From: Rebecca billardiae RCC1528
Taxonomy: Eukaryota > Haptophyta
Length of the DNA: 64,000 bases
NCBI GenBank assembly: GCA_965240325.2
Contig: OZ251225.1
Location: 4,049,910-4,113,909 of the forward strand
Direction: 5' to 3'
The notes under the pieces: generated by a model
What the model saw: the letters and a program-made list of their open reading frames with translations, nothing else
What the model was told of the DNA's origin: nothing
Database searches by the model: none
Part shown: positions 28,534 through 34,382 of the stretch, one piece after another
How positions within the stretch are numbered: the stretch's first letter is position 1
How the letters are laid out: each line of letters begins with the position of its first letter
Made by a program: the position numbers and the translations under genes

Positions 28534-29295
28534 TTACACAACAACAAATTTGAGCACGACCGAGATTTCGGCGCCGTTGAGATTCACTTCAGTCATCGTC
28601 TCAGAATCGAGGAGGCGCAGATCGAGATTTTGTACTGAGCGGCGGTTCGTCTCGAGGAGGTCGTCTGTTTGGCTCTGGTACGCGAGGACTTGGCCGAACG
28701 CGACCGTATTTTGGATGGTGACGAGAATATTGCTCGTCGAGCCTGAGTTCAAGGTCGAGTCGCGCGACTTTACGTCGAGGCCTTCGCACACGAGGTGGTA
28801 GCCGCGCGGAATCAGATCGACCACGGCAGGCGCCTCGATGCTCCCAGTCGCTGGCACGATGAGATCCGACTGCGCTAGGCCCAAGACGCGCGTCGCGGTG
28901 GACGAGCCCTTGACCGTGATTGGGTTGGCGCTCGAGTTGGCAAACGTGAATTTACCGCGCGATGCGTCGAAGGTCACCGTGAGCGTGGCGTTGACCGGCG
29001 AGCCTGCAAAGAGCGTGTCCAGCGCGGTGGCGAGCGAAGTGGCTGTGTAATTCTTGGGTGGGATCGTCATAGTGGTGTCGCCCCAATTCCCGGCGAGACC
29101 AATCGAGCCGTTGGAGCCGTCGACCGCATAACGGCACGACGGGAAGCTTACCGACTCGACGGCGACGAGAATGCTCTCATCGTGGGTCGCCATGATTGGA
29201 TGGCTCAGCGTAAAGTCAGCGGCGCTCGTCATCGTGCGCCCCAGCGGGAAGCGGTCCGCCTGAGCCGTGTGCAGGTGAAGCCGGTGAGTCGTCAT
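28534..29295 (-). CDS. PLV minor capsid / penton-like protein
   Basis: 253 aa, beta-rich. The ending (LDLRLLDSETMTEVNLNGAE then ISVVLKFVVV) is typical of penton proteins of PLVs and polintons, in which a single jelly-roll closes with a hydrophobic strand. A middle section resembles a small insert (KNYTATSLATALDTLFAG, a beta-alpha module also found in large-virus structural proteins). It lies directly upstream of the major capsid gene, the usual order, with a 36-bp gap rich in A on the coding strand. Five- or six-fold vertex placement is inferred from synteny. Confidence 0.75.
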   Translation of the reverse strand: MTTHRLHLHTAQADRFPLGRTMTSAADFTLSHPIMATHDESILVAVESVSFPSCRYAVDGSNGSIGLAGNWGDTTMTIPPKNYTATSLATALDTLFAGSPVNATLTVTFDASRGKFTFANSSANPITVKGSSTATRVLGLAQSDLIVPATGSIEAPAVVDLIPRGYHLVCEGLDVKSRDSTLNSGSTSNILVTIQNTVAFGQVLAYQSQTDDLLETNRRSVQNLDLRLLDSETMTEVNLNGAEISVVLKFVVV

Positions 29296-29449
29296 TGACA
29301 GGGGTGGAGATATTTACGTCGATATTTGGGGCGACGATTGGGTCGATGATTGCGTCGATGATCTCATCGTCCAAGCCAGGACCCATCCGCTTGCGCGCGA
29401 TGAATCTGGCGGCCGCCTCCCACGAAAAATCAAACATGGCGGGATCCAT
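29216..29449 (-). CDS. Small PLV protein, 77 aa, overlapping the penton gene start
   Basis: Starts MDPAMFDFSWEAAARFIARK, followed by an acidic Ile/Asp-rich stretch (DDEIIDAIIDPIVAPNIDVN) and a Ser/Pro/Gly tail. The last ~27 codons overlap the first ~80 bp of the penton-like gene in another frame, so the tail may be unconstrained. The N-terminal helix looks genuine and the spacing to the divergent proline-rich gene (46 bp with a TCTAGA site) supports expression. No family recognised. Confidence 0.55.
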   Translation of the reverse strand: MDPAMFDFSWEAAARFIARKRMGPGLDDEIIDAIIDPIVAPNIDVNISTPVNDDSPASPAHGSGGPLPAGAHDDERR

Positions 29450-29495
29450 TTTTCGATCAAAATGGAGTGTCTATTATCTCTAGAACAGATATAAA
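29450..29495. promoter_or_regulatory. Divergent promoter with TCTAGA palindrome
   Basis: 46 bp between divergent genes. It contains TCTAGA about 15 bp before the plus-strand start, followed by AGATATAAAATGG. A similar TCTAGAAAGCTCTATCTAAAATGC precedes the packaging ATPase. TCTA-type motifs are known as late promoters in some virophages and their helper viruses; the parallel here is inference. Confidence 0.45.
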
Positions 29496-29942
29496 ATGGA
29501 CGAGGCACCGCCGCCGCCGCCAGCGCTCGCCGTGCCGATCAAGCAGCCCAAAGCACGCACGGCAGCGCAGATCAAAACCACCGAGGTGATGCGCTTGGCC
29601 AAGCTGCGAAACACGTACACCGAGTACGCCCAGCGGTACGCCAATCTCGCGGCCCAAGAGCAAGCCAAAATCGACGAGTTGAACGCTACTGTGCCAGTGC
29701 CAGAGCCCCCGCCAATCAAGCGCATGACCCCGCCGCCGCCGCCGAAGGAGCCCGACGAGGACACGCTGGTGCTCGAAGACGACCAGCCAATCGAGTCTAC
29801 GCGAGCGCCACCACCACCGCGGGCGCCGTCGCGACCGCCGTCGCGAGCGCCGCCGAGGGCAGCGCCTAGTGCGCCACCGAGTGCGCCGCCGAGGGCACCG
29901 CCGAGTGCAGCACCCCCACAAAGAAAACTGAGGTACATCTAG
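29496..29942 (+). CDS. Proline-rich PLV protein with short helical core, 148 aa
   Basis: Pro/Ala-rich ends flank one ordered-looking segment at residues ~24-66 (KTTEVMRLAKLRNTYTEYAQ and on to AAQEQAKIDELN), a predicted coiled coil. The C-terminal half is built from repeated APPR/SAPP units encoded by GCGCCGCCGAGGGC-type nucleotide repeats. No family recognised. It is immediately upstream of the packaging ATPase, with a 15-bp gap, so both are probably expressed together. Confidence 0.65.
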   Translation: MDEAPPPPPALAVPIKQPKARTAAQIKTTEVMRLAKLRNTYTEYAQRYANLAAQEQAKIDELNATVPVPEPPPIKRMTPPPPPKEPDEDTLVLEDDQPIESTRAPPPPRAPSRPPSRAPPRAAPSAPPSAPPRAPPSAAPPQRKLRYI

Positions 29943-29957
29943 AAAGCTCTATCTAAA
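29935..29957 (+). promoter_or_regulatory. TCTAGAA-type motif upstream of the ATPase
   Basis: TCTAGAAAGCTCTATCTAAA directly precedes the ATG of the packaging ATPase and overlaps the previous stop codon. It is the second TCTAGA in a presumed promoter position in the provirus. Confidence 0.4.
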
Positions 29958-30662
29958 ATGCAGATTGCCGAAGAGGCAAATCAAGTCGATCTGAGACTGC
30001 CGCGCATCACGGCGGACAAGCCGTTAAAGGTGGGCCTACCCGAGCCACTGCCCAACCTGACCTTCCACTGGGGCGTGTTTGGTCCGCCACGCAGTGGCAA
30101 GTCGAGCCAGGTGGCGGGCTTGATCACTGGCCCCTACCGAGGCGTTTTTGGAAATGTTATCTGGTGCGCACCGCAGACATCCATGGACTCGTTCGCCAAA
30201 TCGCCGCTGCGCGACTTGGAATTTGTGTTTAACGAATTTCATGGCGCGGTCCTGGACGAAATCATCGACATCGCCGAGGAGAATGCCGCCGGCGGTCGTC
30301 CAACGCTGCTGGTGATTGACGATTTCGCGGCCAGCCTGCGCGACGCAAACCTGCAAAAGGCTTACGCCAAGATGGTGCAGAATCGACGGCATATCCGGCT
30401 TTCGATCATCGTGATCGCGCAAGGCTATATGAGCGTGCCGCTGAATGTGCGCAAGCTTTTTTCAAATATTACCATGTTTCGTCCGAACAATTCCCGCGAG
30501 CTCACCGCGCTGCACTCCGAGCTTATCCCCATGTCAAAGGTGGACTTTATGGGCGTCTATCACTACATATTCGGAAATGAGCGTCCGCACACGTTCATGT
30601 TCATGGACGTTGATGGTGGTATTTTGTACCGAGAGTGGAATCGACTGCGCATTAAAAATTAA
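29958..30662 (+). CDS. FtsK/HerA-type genome-packaging ATPase, PLV
   Basis: 234 aa. Walker A is GPPRSGKSS at residues 42-50, preceded by a hydrophobic strand (TFHWGVF). Walker B is TLLVIDD at about 115-121. A conserved-looking sensor region (RHIRLSIIVIAQGYMSVPLN) follows, and then the C-terminal strand with NNSRELTALHSEL. Length and motif layout match the A32-like packaging ATPases of PLVs, virophages and polintons. They pump DNA into preformed capsids. It is the second gene of the plus-strand block, 18 bp before the 262-aa gene. Confidence 0.92.
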   Translation: MQIAEEANQVDLRLPRITADKPLKVGLPEPLPNLTFHWGVFGPPRSGKSSQVAGLITGPYRGVFGNVIWCAPQTSMDSFAKSPLRDLEFVFNEFHGAVLDEIIDIAEENAAGGRPTLLVIDDFAASLRDANLQKAYAKMVQNRRHIRLSIIVIAQGYMSVPLNVRKLFSNITMFRPNNSRELTALHSELIPMSKVDFMGVYHYIFGNERPHTFMFMDVDGGILYREWNRLRIKN

Positions 30663-30679
30663 TCCGCGGTAGCAATAAC

Positions 30680-31468
30680 ATGGCGACTGCAGTCCATCAT
30701 CATACCTTCCGCGACACGGTGCCAGCGCGAGTGACTCACTTCACGCTGAACGGCACGCCGTATGCCGGTGCCATGCACCACCGTGGCAAGAAAGACGGCT
30801 GGTGGTCAGGCTTGCATCCAGGTCCAAGCTCGCGCAAGCTCGTGCATCATAAGAAACCCATGATATTGCCTGCGCTGGTCACGATCGCCAGGCGAGGCCC
30901 GCCTACCAAGACCAAGACCAGCTTTGGGCGCGTCGCCCCCGGCGTGTACGACCTCGGCCAGTTCACGACGGATGAGGGCCACTACGATGCGAAGCACCTA
31001 AAATTCCCGCAACGCGATGCCAGCGGTCAGCCAATCTCGCGGCTGGTGGTGCGCTCTCAGCCGGCGCCTACTATGACGAGCTCTGACTCCGCCAATCGTC
31101 CTGCGGGGAGACCCGCGCCCGCAACGCCCGCGAAGATCCTCGTACCCGCGACGCCTTCCCCCGCCGGACCAAGCCGCTCGAGTTCTGTCAGAGTCCCGCC
31201 AGTGCCGGACTCGTCTGGGGGTTCGTCCGTTGATAATGAACTACCTGTGGTCAGAAGCTCCACTCGAACTACTAACAAGAAGATTGCCGAAGGCAGAATC
31301 ATATCATACCTCGATAACTTCTTAGCGAGATCTAATCAGCTGGGCTGGACTCCCGAAATTCTAGAGCAGACAATTGCGGCAAATCTAAAGATAAGAATAA
31401 ATCTCGTTCGAGAAATCATGCGAGAGAGGGATGCTGCCGAGGCGCTGGCAGCACTTCGTGGGTCTTAA
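30680..31468 (+). CDS. PLV orphan, 262 aa
   Basis: The N-terminal ~110 residues are His/Lys/Gly-rich and look structured (RVTHFTLNGTPYAGAMHHRG, GVYDLGQFTTDEGHYDAKHL). A Ser/Pro/Ala-rich linker spans ~120-195. The C-terminus is helical (RIISYLDNFLARSNQLGWTP, INLVREIMRERDAAEALAAL). No catalytic motif or family recognised. Its place after the packaging ATPase suggests a structural or morphogenesis role, which is inference. Codon use in the last third is more AT-rich than in the first two thirds. Confidence 0.7.
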   Translation: MATAVHHHTFRDTVPARVTHFTLNGTPYAGAMHHRGKKDGWWSGLHPGPSSRKLVHHKKPMILPALVTIARRGPPTKTKTSFGRVAPGVYDLGQFTTDEGHYDAKHLKFPQRDASGQPISRLVVRSQPAPTMTSSDSANRPAGRPAPATPAKILVPATPSPAGPSRSSSVRVPPVPDSSGGSSVDNELPVVRSSTRTTNKKIAEGRIISYLDNFLARSNQLGWTPEILEQTIAANLKIRINLVREIMRERDAAEALAALRGS

Positions 31469-31488
31469 TTGAAATCTTAGCCGCTCCT

Positions 31489-31602
31489 ATGTGGTGTGCT
31501 CTGCTGTTTGCGCTTGTAGCCGGAACCAGCATTGGCCAGTTCATTTGGATTGCGTTCTTGATGCCTGCTCCTAAGGCGACACCGCTAAAGAAGCCTTCTT
31601 AG
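31489..31602 (+). CDS. 37-aa single-pass membrane peptide, PLV
   Basis: Reads MWCALLFALVAGTSIGQFIW, continuing IAFLMPAPKATPLKKPS. One strongly hydrophobic ~24-residue segment precedes a Pro/Lys tail, a classic tiny membrane protein. It lies 20 bp after the 262-aa gene, and its stop codon overlaps the stop of the convergent 105-aa gene (31599). Small transmembrane proteins are common in capsid-encoding elements of this size. Too short for homology by eye, but hydrophobic profile, spacing and the perfectly placed stop support it. Confidence 0.6.
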   Translation: MWCALLFALVAGTSIGQFIWIAFLMPAPKATPLKKPS

Positions 31603-31916
31603 CGGAAGTGGTACACGATTACCTTGCCCTTGATGGCCATGCCGCGCACCGCATCGGCTACCTCGAACACAGGCGTATCGTACAGTTTGATGTAGGCCTC
31701 AGCATCGAGCAGCTCGATGTCGATGAGATCAAAGGTGCGAGTGCGCTGGAGGCGCTTGCTCAGGTAGCCGTCGCGAAGCGTGATGGTCGTCTTGGTCTTC
31801 TTGTTGCGCAGGTCGCTCAGGTACTTACCCGATGGCTTGCGCGCCTCCGTGCGCCGGCCCTCGTCGAGCCACGTCGAGCCGCGGTCGAGCGGGAGCGAGA
31901 CCGTTGGGGTAACCAT
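31599..31916 (-). CDS. PLV orphan, 105 aa
   Basis: Start chosen at MVTPTVSLPLDRG (31916); the frame extends 15 codons further up into a tandem repeat, giving an alternative start at 31961. The core reads SGKYLSDLRNKKTKTTITLR then SKRLQRTRTFDLIDIELLDA and ends KGKVIVYHFR. It is a compact, mixed, basic protein with no recognised family. It is the last gene before the right TIR, points inward and is convergent with the 37-aa membrane peptide. Confidence 0.65.
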   Translation of the reverse strand: MVTPTVSLPLDRGSTWLDEGRRTEARKPSGKYLSDLRNKKTKTTITLRDGYLSKRLQRTRTFDLIDIELLDAEAYIKLYDTPVFEVADAVRGMAIKGKVIVYHFR

Positions 31917-31927
31917 CGTGCGATGCG

Positions 31928-32200
31928 TGGCTTCGTGGGGCTCCGTGAGCGCGCTTTTCACCTAAGCCGCTTGTCTTTAACTACGAACCGCCACGGGCTT
32001 CGTGGGGCTTCGTGGGGCTCTGTGAGGGCGCTTTTTCACCTAGACCGCTTGTCTTTAACTACGAACCGCCTTCGTGGGGGCTTCGTGGGGCTTCGTGGGG
32101 CTCTGTGAGGGCGCTTTTTCACCTAGACCGCTTGTCTTTAACTACGAACCGCCTTCGTGGGGGCTTCGTGGGGCTTCGTGGGGCTCTGTGAGGGCGTCCG
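31928..32200. repeat. ~80-bp tandem repeats inside the right end of the PLV
   Basis: Three units of GGGCGCTTTTTCACCTAGACCGCTTGTCTTTAACTACGAACCGCC and flanking TTCGTGGGGCTCTGTGAG, spaced 78-82 bp. The second and third units agree more closely with each other than with the first. TTCGTGGGGC words continue to about 32325. Non-coding as far as I can see. Confidence 0.85.
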
Positions 32201-32431
32201 ACGAAACCTTAGTGACGCGGCCAGGACGCAAGTGTTTCGTCGCCAGCCACGAGGGGCCGAGGGAATGCTCAAAAATGAGTTCGGTACGGTGGGGCTTCGT
32301 GGGGCTTCGTGGGGCTTCGTGGGGCGGCTCGGGGCTCGTGGTGGGATGGTGGCTCGTGGGTCGTCGTGGGTCGTCGTGGGTCGTGGTGGGTCGTGGGCGG
32401 GGTGGGGCGGCGGCGGGGTGGCGGTGGCGGG
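32201..32431. other. Non-coding right-end spacer of the PLV
   Basis: TTCGTGGGGC and GGGTCGTGGT short repeats leading into the right TIR. The G-rich part mirrors the C-rich spacer inside the left TIR. No gene seen. Confidence 0.6.
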
Positions 32432-32592
32432 GGTCGACGTGGCTCGACGTGGCTCGATGTGGCTCGACGTGGCTCGATGTGGCTCGACGTGGCTCGATGT
32501 GGCTCGACTGAGAACCGGGGATGATGAGTCGTAGGCTCGGGGGAGGGCTGGGGAGGCGGGGTGGGGTGGCGGCACCGTATACTCCCACACAC
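32432..32592 (-). repeat. PLV right terminal inverted repeat
   Basis: 161 bp, the inverted counterpart of the left TIR. Eight 10-bp units (GGCTCGAYGT) are present here against ten on the left, and C/T variants mostly alternate instead of forming two blocks. The outer part ends ...GTATACTCCCACACAC. The two ends therefore differ in repeat number and order while the unique part is the same. Confidence 0.92.
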
Positions 32593-33303
32593 CGCGCGTC
32601 CAGGACGCGCGCGGCAGCAGACGCGCGAGCGCGGAGCAGCGCGGGCGCAGCGGCGCGGGAGCGCGGAGCAGCGCGGGGCGCGCGGAGCAGCGCGGAGCAG
32701 CGCGGAGCAGCGCGGAGCGCGCGGAGCAGCGCGGAGCAGCGCGGAGCAGCGCGGAGCAGCGCGGAGCAGCGCGGAGCAGCGCGGAGCAGCGCGGAGCAGC
32801 GCGGGCGTCATGCTGGTACACTGGATTTGTCCAAGGAAAGCAGGTGAGCAGCACCGGACATGGACGAGAAGCAGTGGTACAAAGTTGAGCGGCAACAGGA
32901 CGGACGGTGCGATCGCCGATTGGCTGATCGCGGCAAAATCTGGGTAAGTCGGCACGGCGATGATACTACCGCCCCGAGCCCAGGAGCGATCGGAGCTCGA
33001 TCGCTGTTTTGGCCCGGCGCAAGAGCGCCGGAAATAAGGGCCAGGTTCAGAGGCTTGAGAGCTGATGAGATCGCGAGGCATGTGATCCTCGCGGTGGCGT
33101 CCGTCCTGTCGTGCGCGGTGAGCTTTTAGCAGGGCTCGAGACGCTCGGAGCTTGCGGTAATCCCAATATACTCTTAAAAAAATTTTTTTTTTACGATTGG
33201 GTTTTTCAGGTTAGGTCCCCAGCAGTGCTGCTCCCGGGCGGTCAGGTGGAGGTTCAGTCGACGAGTCCGCAGGCGCTCAGCCTTCCGTCAGCGGACGTCC
33301 GCG
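32593..33303. other. Right arm of the host repeat element, with (CGCGGAGCAG)n minisatellite
   Basis: From about 32630 to 32805 a 10-bp unit CGCGGAGCAG repeats some 15 times. After it, sequence to 33303 is of ordinary complexity but without a supported gene. A T-run (33179-33193) is present. This sequence is not in the short copy of the element. Confidence 0.65.
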
Positions 33304-33497
33304 CGGGATCACTCACGCACCGCGTCTCGTCGACGGCGAGCGGCATGCCCACCGCATCTGCTGCCGCTCGCCAAGGCATGAGGACACGTAAATCCCACTG
33401 AGTAGGAACACACGCAGCCGCCTCGGCATCGACATGCCAGGCGGCGTGCCCACCTTCGGCCAGCAGTTGGCGTCGGCGTTCACGAGGACGGCTAGAC
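33304..33497 (+). repeat. Right 194 bp of the GTGGGG...GGCTAGAC element
   Basis: Matches 15703-15896 without visible difference, ending GAGGACGGCTAGAC. Followed by ATATATATATACATATC, the presumed AT-rich target. Confidence 0.9.
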
Positions 33498-34382
33498 ATA
33501 TATATATATACATATCATCGTCTCTTCGTCAGGGCGTTGAGAATGAGATATCGATTCAGCGTCGACTAGCTCGAATTGGGTATACACGATCTTCATCTGT
33601 CACATATGTCACGCCACGGCTTACATGACAGGTAGTAGTAATACGGTCGTCGAAAATCCGAAGCCGTGGCCGATCCGTAACGGGCCGATCCCACCCTTCC
33701 GCATTGCCATTGGCACCTAAGCTGATTTCTGACTAGCTACACATCATGGTGATGGAGGCGCTCTGGTCAGCCAGAAACGCGTGACGATACGAGTGCAGCG
33801 TGGCCAGCAGCTGATGGGGTGGAAGGCTCGACCGCACGCCTGGCAACAGCCCGAACAGGAGCGGGCGCGAGCGACCGCATCACCGGCTCACCGCAACCAC
33901 CGCCCGGCCGCGGCCTGCGCCTCCGCGAGCATTAGGGCCGGCGGAGCTCCTTGAGGTTTGACCTCACGCGTCGCCCTCGGGCTGGGCGTTGGGTCAGATG
34001 TATCTATCCTACCCCCAGCGTCGCGCGCGGGCTCTGATGAGCCGGTTCGCGTCTCAACGGTCTCCTCGTCCGCGCAGGTGTTGCCGCATCATCGGCGAGG
34101 GAATCACGGCCCGAGAATCGAGATCGGTCGAGCTCGAGCGGGCCAACGGTTCGTCCGCAGATGGCAGCCCATCGGGTCAATCGTCTACCTCGTCACCCAT
34201 ACCGACCGTACCGACCCTTCCGCTCGCCACTCTGAGCCTTGCGCCGTCGTCAGAGCTCGCGCGCACGGGCGCCATCGCGAAGGGTGGGACCCCACCCTTC
34301 CGGCCCGCCGGTAAAGAGATACGCACTCTGCCGCGCGCCGCCTGCCGCCAGACACTGCCGGAGGGGAGCACCACCCGCACCG
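33498..34382. other. Intergenic, no gene seen
   Basis: Begins with an AT repeat, then ordinary mixed sequence. CCCACCCTTCCG occurs near 33691 and 34291. No RNA gene or domain was recognised. Confidence 0.45.

Larger units (their letters stand above)
16558..32592 (+). mobile_element. Integrated polinton-like virus (PLV) provirus, 16.0 kb, apparently intact
   Basis: Bounded by terminal inverted repeats that begin GTGTGTGGGAGTATACGG on both sides. Inside are the hallmark PLV/polinton set: protein-primed DNA polymerase B, double jelly-roll capsid protein, penton-like protein and FtsK/HerA packaging ATPase, plus GIY-YIG, DUF5754-like, LamG-like and lipase-like genes. All the frames are open, spacers are short, no introns are evident, and base composition is less GC-extreme than the host. 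No integrase (DDE or tyrosine recombinase) and no papain- or adenain-type protease was recognised. I see no exact target-site duplication next to the ends (left flank GGCAGC, right flank CGCGCG). It sits inside a host repeat element, so it could be a clean integration whose duplication has decayed or one that used another route. Confidence 0.9.
15897..33497 (+). mobile_element. Second GTGGGG...GGCTAGAC element, split by the PLV provirus
   Basis: A left arm (15897-16557) and a right arm (32593-33497) together make ~1.57 kb of host repeat around the 16-kb provirus. It starts base-to-base after the end of the preceding copy and ends GGCTAGAC followed by ATATATATATA, so the tandem pair occupies an AT-repeat target. 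The outermost 304 bp (left) and 194 bp (right) match the short copy; the interior of both arms is different. The left arm holds a ~115-bp imperfect tandem duplication (16345-16545). The right arm holds a (CGCGGAGCAG)n minisatellite. No transposase gene was seen. Confidence 0.7.

Noticed and set aside
31917-31961. Longer start for the 105-aa PLV gene
   Set aside because: The extra 15 codons lie in the ~80-bp tandem repeat region. The internal Met at 31916 begins the non-repetitive protein.
16558-32592. Virophage or Maverick/polinton with RVE integrase and Ulp1-type protease
   Set aside because: Neither gene was found. The gene set with packaging ATPase, double jelly-roll capsid protein, DUF5754-like and lipase-like genes fits PLVs better.
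32269-33081. 270-codon minus-strand frame
   Set aside because: It translates the (CGCGGAGCAG)n minisatellite and TIR repeats, and its repeats follow nucleotide units.
14880-33497. LTR retrotransposon reading of the 304-bp and 194-bp repeats
   Set aside because: The repeats are 5'-end and 3'-end segments, not both flanking one interior. No reverse transcriptase, primer-binding site or TG...CA ends are seen.
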